A stretch of DNA of 64,000 bases from Halococcus salsus. Its GTDB lineage: Archaea; Halobacteriota; Halobacteria; Halobacteriales; Halococcaceae. How positions within the stretch are numbered: the stretch's first letter is position 1; each line of letters starts with the position of its first letter. Shown piece after piece: positions 8,312 to 17,733 of this stretch. Made by a program: the position numbers and the translations under genes. The DNA lies in contig NZ_JAAAJC010000006.1 in the NCBI RefSeq assembly GCF_009900715.1, positions 76,916-140,915 on the forward strand, read 5' to 3'. The notes under the pieces were generated by a model, which made no database searches, had not been told where the DNA came from, and worked only from the letters and a program-made list of their open reading frames with translations.

Positions 8312-9589
8312 ATGACCACGATCCTCCACGTGAGCGACACTCACCTCGGAAAGCGCCAGTACGGGAGCGACCTTCGGCGGGCGGACTTCGCGAACGCGTT
8401 CGAGCAGACTATCGATATCGCCCGTGGAACCCATCCAGCTCACGACAACGACCCGGTCGACGCGGTGATCCACACGGGGGACCTCTTCGACCAGCGCACA
8501 CCCCCACTACCGGAGGTACGTAACTGTATTCGGACTCTTCGAGGGTTGGTCGATGCCGACATCCCCTTCTACGGTATCGTCGGCAACCACGAGCGCAAGA
8601 TGGACGACCAGTGGCTCGACCTCATCGCCGAGACGGGAACCGCCGAGCGGCTCAACCGCTCGCCGACGATGGTCGAGGACGTCGCGCTCTACGGGATCGA
8701 TTCGGTGACGAAACCCGCTTGGGAGACGGCGGGGTTCGAGCTCGAAGACGCCGACGGCGCGTACCGACTGCTTTGTATGCACCAGCTTCTCGCTCCCCCG
8801 GTCCCCGAGATCATGGCCGACCACCCGAGCACGGAGGCCATCGAGAAGGCCACGACCGAGATCGATGCGCTCGCCCTCGGCGACTACCACGAGGCCGAGG
8901 AAGCGGTCGTCGATGGGGTCGACGTCTGGTATCCGGGGTCGACCGAACGCTGTAGCGCGGGCGAGGAGGCGGCCCGAAGCGTCTGTCTCCTTGAGATCGA
9001 GAATGGCGAGCTGACGCGACGCGCGCTCGAACTCGACACTCGCGAATTCCGACGGCTCACCATCGAATTCGGCGAGGGTGACGGTTACAGTCACGCCGCC
9101 GACGTCGTCGAGCGCCACGACCTCGACGATGCGGTGGCGGTCGTCAGGCTAACCGGCGAGCGAACCTCGCTGACGGCGAGCGCAGTTTACGACCTCGCGA
9201 CCGAACGCGGCGCGGCGGTCTGCACGGTCGACGATGACCGCGGCCGCGAGGCGCTCGACCCCGACCAAGGCCCGTCGGGGGTCGTCAAACGCCCGGACCA
9301 GCGGATCGAGGAACGGCTCGCCGAGGAGTCGTTGAGCGACGTAACGATGGCGGTCGAGGCACGTGTGCGCGGCGACGCCGACCTCGCGACGAACCGGGTG
9401 GCCGAGTGGGCCGAGGACCGGATCCGAGAGGCGCAAACCGACGCGTTCGCCGACGAGACGGGGTCGGAAACCGAAAACGGAACTGACGAACCGGCTCCCG
9501 AAACGGACGCGGAAGCCACGGACCCCGGGAACTCCCGCCTCGATTCGTGGGCGACGCCGCGGGCGGACGACGGGGAGGACGACCGATGA
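8312..9589 (+). CDS. mre11: DNA double-strand break repair nuclease Mre11
   Basis: A 425-residue Mn-dependent calcineurin-like phosphoesterase, the nuclease subunit of the Mre11-Rad50 complex that trims and resects DNA ends. Metal-binding motifs are visible in order: S-D-T-H near residue 9, H-T-G-D-L-F-D near 50, V-G-N-H-E near 92, and a G-D-Y-H motif near 190. The C-terminal third is acidic and includes a low-complexity tail that normally carries the Rad50-binding helices. The stop overlaps the rad50 start by four bases (ATGA), so the two subunits are translationally coupled. Confidence 0.95.
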   Translation: MTTILHVSDTHLGKRQYGSDLRRADFANAFEQTIDIARGTHPAHDNDPVDAVIHTGDLFDQRTPPLPEVRNCIRTLRGLVDADIPFYGIVGNHERKMDDQWLDLIAETGTAERLNRSPTMVEDVALYGIDSVTKPAWETAGFELEDADGAYRLLCMHQLLAPPVPEIMADHPSTEAIEKATTEIDALALGDYHEAEEAVVDGVDVWYPGSTERCSAGEEAARSVCLLEIENGELTRRALELDTREFRRLTIEFGEGDGYSHAADVVERHDLDDAVAVVRLTGERTSLTASAVYDLATERGAAVCTVDDDRGREALDPDQGPSGVVKRPDQRIEERLAEESLSDVTMAVEARVRGDADLATNRVAEWAEDRIREAQTDAFADETGSETENGTDEPAPETDAEATDPGNSRLDSWATPRADDGEDDR

Positions 9590-12500
9590 GGATCAAACGT
9601 CTCCGGCTCGAAAACGTCCGAAGCTACGACAACCAGACGATCGAGTTCCCCGACGGCGTCACGCTGGTCCACGGCGAGAACGGCGCGGGGAAGACATCAC
9701 TGCTGATGGGGATCTTCGGTGGCCTCTTCCTCTCGAAGATCACGACCGTCGGATCGAACAGCTTCACCCTCGACGACCTCGTTCGACGTGGCGAGGACAC
9801 CGCGCGGGTCGAGCTCGCCTTCGAAGTCGACGGGGCGGAGTACACCACCGAATGGACGGTCCACAACACCAGCACGGCATCGAGCGCCGAACTCACGTCA
9901 CCGGCGCTCTCCTCGCCCGTGACGGGCGTCCGCGACGTTCGTGCAACGGTGGCGCGACTCGTCGGGATGGACGCCGAAGACTTCGCGAGTTCGGTCTACG
10001 TCAAACAGGGCGAGGTCGACCGGCTCATCGACGACGACGACCGGACGACGACCATCGATAGCCTGCTCGGGCTCGACGCGATCGACCGCCACACCGAACG
10101 GATGAAACAGGCCCGTCGGGCGGCGGGTCGCGTCCGCGACGCCAACGCCGAGCGCCGCCGTGGCCACGAGGAGGACCGCGCCGAGTACGACCGCGACGAA
10201 GCCGATTTCGGACGGGCGATCGCCGAGCTCACCGACGATATCGACGACGCAGAGGGGAAAGCCGAGATGGCCGAGGAGTACCTCGACGACCTCAAGGAGT
10301 TCCGTCGGGAGAAAGTGGCGGCGCTCGAACGCTACGAGGAACTCATCGAGGAACGGCAGGCGAAGGCGACGCAGATCGAGCGTGTCGAGGCGAAGCGCGC
10401 CGACCAACGCTCGACGATCGAGGCGGCCGAAGACGACATCGCGACGGCGGAGGACGAAGTCGAACGGATCGAAGCCGAGATCGCCGACCTGTCGGACGAG
10501 GTCGACCACGACCTCTCGACCGAAGCGAAGGCGGAAGCGGCGCGCGCAGCGGTCGCCGACACCCTTACCGAGGCGAGCGCCGAGCGTGCCACGGCGAAGA
10601 GCGAGCTCGATGCCGCACGCGACGAACGCGACCGGCTCGATACCGAGCACGACGAGACCGCCGAGACCCTCGACGACCTCGTCGACGAACGCGACGCGCT
10701 CCGTGAACGACTGGCCACCATCGACGAGCGCATCGACGAGGCCGAGACGACGACCGAGACGGCGCTCGAAAAGCGCCGCCGTCGTGTCGGGTCGTTCCTC
10801 CCGGATACCGAACCAGTAGACGTGGACGACGACCACCGCGAGGCGGTCGAGGAACGCGTCGAAACCCTCAACGAGAAACGCGAGGACGCCACGAACGACC
10901 TCACCGCGGCGCGGACGAAACGCGAGGCGAAGACGTCCGCTCTGGACGAGGCACGAGCGGAACGTTCGGATCTCGAAGATCGGCTCGATGACCTGACCGA
11001 ACGGCGCACGTCGCTCCACGAGAAGATCGAGACCGAAAAGGCGGCGCTCGACGGGGCGGTCGAGGAACTCGACGACCGGATCGTGGAGCTCGACCCGGTC
11101 GACGGGCTCGATGCCGACATCACGGCCGAGACCCTCGACGAGGTTCGCACCGAACGCCTCCCCGCGCTCCGCGACGAACGCACCGACGCCCTCAGCGACG
11201 CCAAAAGCACCGTCGCCGCCCTCCGTACCGAAGCACAGCGCTACGAGGACGACCTCGACGAGTTTCGAGAGCTCGGTCCGGGGTCGACGTGCCCGACCTG
11301 CGGTCAGACGGTTTCGGAGGCGCACGTCGTCGAGGAGATAGACGAGTTGGAGGACTCGCTCGCCGACGTTCGCCAGCGCCTCGCGTCCGCGGAGCGCGAG
11401 CGGGATTCGCTCGCGGCGGACGTGACCGCCATCGATTCGCTCCGCGAGGACGTCGTGGCGGCCATCGACTATCGCGACGACGTTCTCGAAGAGCACCGAG
11501 CGGCGCTCGAAACCCTCCGCGAGGAAGAGAGTGACATCGGTGCGGAGGTCGCCGAGACCAGCGACGCAGTCGAAGAGACGGAGGCGGAGATCGAGCGCAT
11601 CGAGGGCGAGATCGAGACGCTCGACGAGCGCATCGAGGAACTCGAAACCGAGGAGCGAAAGGCACGTGGAGCCGTCTCCGCCGGTGAAAACGTGCTGGAG
11701 ACGTTCGAGACCGTCGCCGAACGCCGCGAGATGCTCGCCGATATCGAGGACGAGCGTGCAGACGTCGAAGACGACATCACCGATCTCGACGACGAGATCG
11801 AGGCGGCGGAGGAGCGGCTCGAATCACTCGACGAGACACTCGAAACGGCGCACGAGACGATCGAGGAGCGCGGGACGGTGCTCGACGAGGCCCGCGAACG
11901 TGTCGAGCACATCGAGGACGAACGATCCACGGTCGAAGCCGTTATCGAGCGCTACGACGAGATCGACGACCACGAGACGACGATCGCCGAGGAAACCCAG
12001 CGCATCGCGGGGGCCGAACGCGCCATCGAGGACTTCAACGAACAGCTGGCGACGCTCGAACACGAACACGACGCCATCGAGAACGAACTCGGCGAGCACG
12101 ACGGTCGGGAGGCCATCGAGGCCGAGATCGAGGAGACCGATTCGCGTATCGAGCAGCGCGAGGCGACACGTGAGGAGTACACTACCCGAGCACGGCGTCT
12201 CCGGAACGAGCGCAACCGACTCGAACTCGAACGGGATGCTTTGGTTCGCCTGAACGAACGAATCGACGAGTGCGAACGCAAGGAGCGATGGGCCGACGGT
12301 ATCTACGACGAGACCGAAACGATTCTCTCGACCTATCAGGCAGTGAAATCCGAGCTCCGCGAGGAGTACCTCGCCTACATCAACGAGTACACCAACGAGG
12401 TCTTCGGGAAGATCTACAAGAACGCGGGCTATCAGCAGGTGCTGATCGAGGAGGTCCACAACGAGCGCCGCGAGACCTACGACTACGCGATCCGACTCCT

Positions 12501-12918
12501 GCGTGGCGACGGCACGCGCGAGAACCCAAAGAACGCGAGCGGTGGCGAGCGCGCCATCGTCAACCTCGCGCTCCGGGCGGGTATCTATCGTCTCATCGCG
12601 GGCATGGGCGGCGGCGACCGAAGCGGTCTCCCACCGTTCATCCTCGACGAACCAACGACGTTCCTCGACGAGGGTCACGTGGGCCAGCTCGAACGGATGC
12701 TTCGCACGCTCGACGAGTGGGACGTGCCACAGGTGATCGTGGTGAGCCACGACGAACGCCTGATCCACGGTGCGGACCACGAGTGCCTCGTGCGCAAGGA
12801 CCCTGGGACGAAGACCTCGCACGCCGAGATGCGGGTCGCCGGCAGCTCCGACTCCGCCGGCGGTGGTCCCGACGACCCAGAGGAGTTGAGTGTCGTCGGG
12901 TCCGGAGGTGACGACTGA
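9586..12918 (+). CDS. rad50: DNA double-strand break repair ATPase Rad50
   Basis: A 1110-residue SMC-like ATPase that tethers DNA ends with Mre11. The N-terminal half-domain carries Walker A G-E-N-G-A-G-K-T at residues 30-37 and a Q-loop near 140. Two very long, Glu/Asp/Arg-rich coiled-coil arms (about 170-560 and 590-940) flank the zinc hook C-P-T-C near residues 569-572. The C-terminal half-domain has the signature S-G-G-E-R near 986 and Walker B I-L-D-E-P near 1018, with a D-loop following. Length is at the upper end for archaea because of the long coiled coil. The stop is immediately followed by the nurA ATG with no gap. Confidence 0.96.
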   Translation: MRIKRLRLENVRSYDNQTIEFPDGVTLVHGENGAGKTSLLMGIFGGLFLSKITTVGSNSFTLDDLVRRGEDTARVELAFEVDGAEYTTEWTVHNTSTASSAELTSPALSSPVTGVRDVRATVARLVGMDAEDFASSVYVKQGEVDRLIDDDDRTTTIDSLLGLDAIDRHTERMKQARRAAGRVRDANAERRRGHEEDRAEYDRDEADFGRAIAELTDDIDDAEGKAEMAEEYLDDLKEFRREKVAALERYEELIEERQAKATQIERVEAKRADQRSTIEAAEDDIATAEDEVERIEAEIADLSDEVDHDLSTEAKAEAARAAVADTLTEASAERATAKSELDAARDERDRLDTEHDETAETLDDLVDERDALRERLATIDERIDEAETTTETALEKRRRRVGSFLPDTEPVDVDDDHREAVEERVETLNEKREDATNDLTAARTKREAKTSALDEARAERSDLEDRLDDLTERRTSLHEKIETEKAALDGAVEELDDRIVELDPVDGLDADITAETLDEVRTERLPALRDERTDALSDAKSTVAALRTEAQRYEDDLDEFRELGPGSTCPTCGQTVSEAHVVEEIDELEDSLADVRQRLASAERERDSLAADVTAIDSLREDVVAAIDYRDDVLEEHRAALETLREEESDIGAEVAETSDAVEETEAEIERIEGEIETLDERIEELETEERKARGAVSAGENVLETFETVAERREMLADIEDERADVEDDITDLDDEIEAAEERLESLDETLETAHETIEERGTVLDEARERVEHIEDERSTVEAVIERYDEIDDHETTIAEETQRIAGAERAIEDFNEQLATLEHEHDAIENELGEHDGREAIEAEIEETDSRIEQREATREEYTTRARRLRNERNRLELERDALVRLNERIDECERKERWADGIYDETETILSTYQAVKSELREEYLAYINEYTNEVFGKIYKNAGYQQVLIEEVHNERRETYDYAIRLLRGDGTRENPKNASGGERAIVNLALRAGIYRLIAGMGGGDRSGLPPFILDEPTTFLDEGHVGQLERMLRTLDEWDVPQVIVVSHDERLIHGADHECLVRKDPGTKTSHAEMRVAGSSDSAGGGPDDPEELSVVGSGGDD

Positions 12919-14208
12919 ATGGACCAGACCGCTTTCGGGGTCGTGAAGGAACTGTTCGGGCATATCGACAACAGCGTCCCCGACGAACCCACTTCACAGA
13001 CCGAACACGCACGTCGGCTGTTCTCGCTGCTCGCGCGCGAGGGTGGCCAGGTCGAAGCGCTCGGCGAAGTGAGGTGTATGAAAACGCCGATGGCGGACCT
13101 CGGAACGTGGAACGAGGACCCGTGGCCCGAGCACACCTACGGGATCGACGCCAGCACCACCCGACCGATCGAGTACAACAACGGTCTCGTCGTCGATACC
13201 GCGAGCGCGAAGCTCGGGGTTGCGGGGACGGATGGCAACCGGGACCTCGAACGCGACGGCACGATCCGCTCGGTGTTGTACTTCGACGACGACGATAGCC
13301 GGTTCTTCTCCGAGACCTTCGAGGGCGACGAGGGCCGTGTCGACGGCGAGGTGCTCGCCTTCCCCGGAACCGCCGACCGGACCTCCGACGTCACGCGGTG
13401 GGTCTCGACGGCGGCCCAGCGCCTCGCGGAGGGACGACACGCGCTCGCTTCCGCCGATGCGATCGACGGGGCACTGTTCTTCGATGGCTCCGTCTACCCG
13501 CTGGGGGTCCTCTACTGGCTCATGCTGGACACCGTCGACCGAATGCCGGTGCCCTCGACGTGGGACGTGCCGCAGACGATCGCGGAGCACTACGTCGACG
13601 TGATCGACCGACTCTACGAGCGGGGTCTCCCGGTGATCGGCGTGGTGAAGACATCGATGACCGGGCAGGTGCTCGACGCGCTCGAAACCAAGATCGAGAC
13701 CCACGACCTGACAAACGACGACGGTCTCCGACTCGACGTGCCGTGGCGGCGCGACCACCAGTTCGTGAGCGAGGTCCTGCGGGACGACAGCCTGAACCAT
13801 CTGACCTACACGTCGTGGTTCGTCCACGAACAGGCGATCGACAACCGGCCGTTCGAGATGCTCTCGACGGTAGCCGACGCGCTCGACCACGGTGAGCCCG
13901 CCGACTACCGGCGGGCGTTCTTCTACGTCCGATTGCCGCGGACGGGCGGTGTGTTCCGGGTCGAAGCCCCACTGCTCTTCCTCGGCGGCGATACCCAGCG
14001 CGAGGCGGTACAGCGAAAGGCTTTGAAGGAGATCGCTCGGAACGGCGACGTGCCCCGGGCGGTCAGCCGTGCCGACAAGATCGCCCGGATCAGCCCCGAC
14101 AACCGAAAGACTATCGAGAAGTTCATCACCTCGGCCGAGAGCCAGTTCGACTACAACCAGGACGGCCGGTGGAAGGATATCGAGGACCCGAGCGAGGTAG
14201 ACCAATGA
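12919..14208 (+). CDS. nurA: NurA-family 5'-3' nuclease
   Basis: A 429-residue protein of the NurA nuclease family, which works with HerA to resect DNA ends after Mre11-Rad50 processing. The RNase H-like NurA core shows the expected aspartates: G-I-D-A-S near residue 75 and F-F-D-G-S near 189, plus a central V-I-G-V-V-K-T-S segment near 240. The gene starts directly after the rad50 stop and overlaps herA by four bases, giving the classical archaeal mre11-rad50-nurA-herA order. The assignment rests on motifs and on this gene order together. Confidence 0.85.
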   Translation: MDQTAFGVVKELFGHIDNSVPDEPTSQTEHARRLFSLLAREGGQVEALGEVRCMKTPMADLGTWNEDPWPEHTYGIDASTTRPIEYNNGLVVDTASAKLGVAGTDGNRDLERDGTIRSVLYFDDDDSRFFSETFEGDEGRVDGEVLAFPGTADRTSDVTRWVSTAAQRLAEGRHALASADAIDGALFFDGSVYPLGVLYWLMLDTVDRMPVPSTWDVPQTIAEHYVDVIDRLYERGLPVIGVVKTSMTGQVLDALETKIETHDLTNDDGLRLDVPWRRDHQFVSEVLRDDSLNHLTYTSWFVHEQAIDNRPFEMLSTVADALDHGEPADYRRAFFYVRLPRTGGVFRVEAPLLFLGGDTQREAVQRKALKEIARNGDVPRAVSRADKIARISPDNRKTIEKFITSAESQFDYNQDGRWKDIEDPSEVDQ

Positions 14209-16097
14209 GCAACAATCCACTCGACGACGACCCGTTCGCGACGGACGACGAACAGTCCACTGCCGACGACACCGCCGCTGTGGACGCCGACGGTGGAACC
14301 GAAGCCGTGGCGGAGAGCAACACGAACGACGGCGGGACGGCGCTCTCGGAACAGCGGGTCCCGAGTTCGGCGACCGATCTCGGCCCCCGCGAAGTGGGCC
14401 ACGTGCTCGCGAGCGAGACGATCCACGTCAGTCGGAGCGAGTACACGGTGAACGCCTACATTGCCACCGAGCGCCGTGAACAAGTTCGAGTGGGCGATTA
14501 CGTCGCGGTTTCGTATCCCGCGAGCGACGACAGGCTGTTCGCCGCCGTCGACGGGTTGCGCTACGAACCCTACACCGACCTCGACGACCGCTCGGACGTC
14601 CACAACCGGATCAATCGGGGGTCCGCACTCGACGAGTCGGAATACGTGCTGGTGGCCGAACTCGAACCCATCACCATCCTCTCGGTCGAAGGGGATGGGG
14701 GGGAGGACCCAGCAGAAGCGCTGTCGCGTGGCATCGTGAACAAGGTACCGAAGCCGAACACCGAGGTCGAACGCGTCGAGGACGAGCCGACCCTACGCGA
14801 GGGGCTCAACATCCCACACTCGGGGATATTCTGTGGCTACCTCTCCGTGGGTGGCGACGCGATGGAGGTCGGTGGCGAACCGTTCCCGTACTACCTCTCG
14901 AACCCCGGTATCAGTCCCGCTGGCGAGGTCGAGTCGGGCGAGCCAGCGGTCTTCCGTCACGCGCTCGTCGCCGGCTCGACGGGGAAGGGGAAGACCCACT
15001 TCGCGAAGAACCTCCTCCGACAGTTCATGGGCGAGAAGCGCTACCCGATCGAGAACCACAGCACGGGAGACCTCGAACGGAGTCGGCTCAATACGGTCGT
15101 CTTCGACCCCGAAAACGAATACTGGCAGATGCGCGAGGACGGTGAGATCCCGTCGGAGGACCGGCGACGGCTCGAACACGCGGGAGTCGAGGTGGGCGGC
15201 GTCGATAGTCTGGAGGTGTTCGTCCCCGACGTGGCGAACACCACCCCGCCGTCGACTGGCGAGAGTCGATCCTTCTCGATCCCGTTCTCACTGGTGCGCT
15301 CGCGACCCGAGCTCCTGATGCCGTACGACCCGACACCAGTGACCCGCGGGGCGCTCGAAGGCTGTCTCTCGTCGTACTTCGACCAGGAGGACGCACGACC
15401 GACCTACGAGGAGTTCATCCACTACCTCGATAGGAACTCACACGAGGACAGCGTGCTTCGAGCGCGACACGAGATCGCCGACGGGACGTGGAGCGCGGTG
15501 ATGCGCCGGGTAAAAGAAGACGTGTTCACCGACGTGTTCGACGGCGGCGGTGACGGGGGAACCGGCGCGAATCCGCTCGACGACATCTCCGGGGAACTGT
15601 TCCGCGAGGGGCAAGTGACGGTGATTCCGACGGGCCACCTCCGCGGCGGGAAGGAAGAACTCACCGTCCTCTCGATGCTCTCGTACGTGATCGAGAACAA
15701 GATCTCGGACCACGCCGTCGATGCGCACATCAAGGACACCCCGATGTTGGTGAGCATCGACGAGGCGCACAACTACCTCTCGGGCGCGGACACGCTTCGC
15801 GGCCGGTACATCATCCGTCGGGCACGCGAGGCCGCGAAACAGGGGCGGAAGGACAAGCTCGGTCTCCTGATGATAACCCAGAACCCGGAGGACATCGACG
15901 ACGAGGTGTTGAAACAGACCAATACCAACGTCTTCCTTGGCCTCCGAGACGAAGTGGTCGAGCGGGTCCCGTCGGTCCCCTCGGAGTTCAAGCGCGACAT
16001 TCCGAAGTTCGGGAAGGGACAGGCGGTCGTCAAAGCCCCCGATGTGGAGGCGGTCGAGGTCGTCGGTCTCCCGTTCTGTGTTACGAAACACTCGTAG
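14205..16097 (+). CDS. herA: HerA-family bipolar DNA helicase/translocase
   Basis: A 630-residue FtsK/HerA-type ATPase. An N-terminal HAS-barrel-like region follows an acidic 60-residue leader. Walker A G-S-T-G-K-G-K-T lies at about 257-264 and Walker B L-V-S-I-D-E-A-H at about 515-522. The DUF87 core is followed by a C-terminal arginine-finger region. HerA forms a hexamer that drives DNA through the NurA dimer during end resection. It is the last gene of the repair operon. Its 96-base gap to the PAN gene contains a separate TATA box, so PAN is probably transcribed on its own. Confidence 0.9.
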   Translation: MSNNPLDDDPFATDDEQSTADDTAAVDADGGTEAVAESNTNDGGTALSEQRVPSSATDLGPREVGHVLASETIHVSRSEYTVNAYIATERREQVRVGDYVAVSYPASDDRLFAAVDGLRYEPYTDLDDRSDVHNRINRGSALDESEYVLVAELEPITILSVEGDGGEDPAEALSRGIVNKVPKPNTEVERVEDEPTLREGLNIPHSGIFCGYLSVGGDAMEVGGEPFPYYLSNPGISPAGEVESGEPAVFRHALVAGSTGKGKTHFAKNLLRQFMGEKRYPIENHSTGDLERSRLNTVVFDPENEYWQMREDGEIPSEDRRRLEHAGVEVGGVDSLEVFVPDVANTTPPSTGESRSFSIPFSLVRSRPELLMPYDPTPVTRGALEGCLSSYFDQEDARPTYEEFIHYLDRNSHEDSVLRARHEIADGTWSAVMRRVKEDVFTDVFDGGGDGGTGANPLDDISGELFREGQVTVIPTGHLRGGKEELTVLSMLSYVIENKISDHAVDAHIKDTPMLVSIDEAHNYLSGADTLRGRYIIRRAREAAKQGRKDKLGLLMITQNPEDIDDEVLKQTNTNVFLGLRDEVVERVPSVPSEFKRDIPKFGKGQAVVKAPDVEAVEVVGLPFCVTKHS

Positions 16098-16163
16098 CTC
16101 TCGACGGTTCGAAAGCGCCGTCCGGACTCGGCCAACGCCGTGGTATTCCGTCGACCCGAACCC

Positions 16164-16173
16164 TCTTATGAAA
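16164..16173 (+). promoter_or_regulatory. TATA box for the PAN gene
   Basis: TCTTATGAAA is centred about 26 bases before the ATG at 16194. That spacing is typical of a leaderless haloarchaeal transcript and separates the PAN gene from the repair operon upstream. Confidence 0.5.
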
Positions 16174-16193
16174 CACAGTCCTATCCGTACCCA

Positions 16194-17414
16194 ATGACCG
16201 ACACGGTGGACGAGGGGTCACAGCCCTACGATACGGACGCCTCGAATCAGGAGAAGCTCGACGCGCTCGAAGAGCGGATCGAGATCCTCGACACCCAGAA
16301 CGAGGAGATGCGCGACAAGCTGCTCGACGCCAACGCCGAGAACAACAAGTTCCAGCAGAAGCTCGAACGGCTGAATCACGAGAACAAGAAGCTCAAGCAG
16401 TCGCCCCTGTTCGTCGCCACGGTCCAGGAGATCACCGACGACGGCAGCGTGATCATCAAACAGCACGGCAACAACCAGGAGGCGCTAACCCAGGTCACCG
16501 ACGAGACCCGCACGTCGCTCGAACCGGGCTCGCGCGTCGCGGTCAACAACTCGCTGTCGGTGGTCACGGACCTCTCGAACGAGACCGACGTCCGGGCGCG
16601 CGTGATGGAGGTCGAGGAGAGCCCCGGCGTAGAGTACACCGACATCGGTGGGCTGACCGAACAGATGAACGAGGTGCGCGAGACCGTCGAGATGCCGCTC
16701 GAAAACCCCGAGATGTTCGTCGACGTCGGGATCGACCCACCTTCGGGTATCCTGCTTCACGGCCCGCCCGGCACGGGGAAGACGATGCTCGCCAAAGCCG
16801 TCGCGAACCAGACCGACGCGACGTTCATCAAGATGGCGGGCTCCGAGCTCGTCCACAAGTTCATCGGCGAGGGTGCGAAGCTCGTTCGCGACCTCTTCGA
16901 GGTCGCCCGCGAGCACGAACCGGCGGTCATCTTCATCGACGAGATCGACGCCATCGCCTCGAAGCGCACCGACTCGAAGACCTCCGGCGACGCCGAGGTC
17001 CAGCGGACGATGATGCAGCTCCTCTCCGAGATGGACGGCTTCGAGGAGCGCGGCGAGATCCGGATCATCGCCGCCACCAACCGCTTCGACATGCTCGACC
17101 GCGCGATCCTTCGTCCTGGGCGGTTCGACCGCCTCATCGAGGTCCCAAAGCCCGACGCCGAGGGCCGCGAGAAGATCTTCGAGATCCACACCCGCGGCAT
17201 GAACCTCGCCGACGACGTCACCTTCGAGGAGCTCGCCAACGAGATCTCCGGCGCGAGCGGCGCACAGATCAAAGCGATCTGCACCGAGGCCGGGATGTTC
17301 GCGATCCGCGAGGACCGCACCGAGGTCCGGATGACGGACTTCCACGAGGCGTGGGCGAAGATCGACGCCGACGAGGACACAAGCGAGGACGAGGTCTCGA
17401 AGACGTTCGCATAA
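16194..17414 (+). CDS. pan: Proteasome-activating nucleotidase (PAN)
   Basis: A 406-residue AAA+ ATPase that unfolds substrates and opens the 20S proteasome gate. Residues 18-70 form a coiled coil (E-E-R-I-E-I-L-D and L-E-R-L-N-H-E-N-K-K-L repeats). An OB domain follows at about 72-140. Walker A G-P-P-G-T-G-K-T is at 190-197, Walker B I-F-I-D-E-I-D at about 246-252, and the arginine-finger stretch R-P-G-R-F-D-R near 310. The C-terminus reads K-T-F-A; the gate-opening HbYX motif would require a Tyr where Phe stands, so this looks like a conservative variant. A repeat copy begins directly after the stop codon. Confidence 0.95.
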   Translation: MTDTVDEGSQPYDTDASNQEKLDALEERIEILDTQNEEMRDKLLDANAENNKFQQKLERLNHENKKLKQSPLFVATVQEITDDGSVIIKQHGNNQEALTQVTDETRTSLEPGSRVAVNNSLSVVTDLSNETDVRARVMEVEESPGVEYTDIGGLTEQMNEVRETVEMPLENPEMFVDVGIDPPSGILLHGPPGTGKTMLAKAVANQTDATFIKMAGSELVHKFIGEGAKLVRDLFEVAREHEPAVIFIDEIDAIASKRTDSKTSGDAEVQRTMMQLLSEMDGFEERGEIRIIAATNRFDMLDRAILRPGRFDRLIEVPKPDAEGREKIFEIHTRGMNLADDVTFEELANEISGASGAQIKAICTEAGMFAIREDRTEVRMTDFHEAWAKIDADEDTSEDEVSKTFA

Positions 17415-17733
17415 CCACCTTTTGCTGCGCTCAGTCGCTCGCGTTGCTCGCTCCTTCGCTGGCAAAATGTGGATCAAAAGCCCACGTCACCCCACTCGCT
17501 CCGCTCGGGGGTTCCTCGGCCCGCTCGCTCCTTTCAGTCGCTCACGGTGCAACCACTAACCACTCCGCGACCGCCCCGCGCAGCACCGCTGCCGCCGAAG
17601 CCCTCACTCGCTCCGCTCGTTCGCCCTTCATCCACCAGGGTAGCACCGCAACCGCAAACTACCGCCCGCCACCGCACTGCGGCGACCGCACTGCATCCGC
17701 CCCGCGCCGCGCCGCTTCCGTACCGCCTGCCAC
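17415..17733 (+). repeat. Modular intergenic repeat, copy B
   Basis: This stretch holds no gene. It begins at the base after the PAN stop with CCACCTTTTGC (17415-17425), runs through a GCTC-rich loop and reaches GCAAAATGTGG (17462-17472) followed by ATCAAAAG. The second module is clear: AGCACCGC near 17580, GCCGAAGCCCTC near 17593, then CGCCCTTCATCCACCAGG at about 17620-17640. The remainder is C-rich ACCGC/CCGCAC sequence. The element ends at the stop of the convergent acetyltransferase gene. Confidence 0.8.

Noticed and set aside
9898-11496. Minus-strand frame opposite rad50
   Set aside because: Antisense of the Rad50 coiled coil. It has no start context or recognisable domain.
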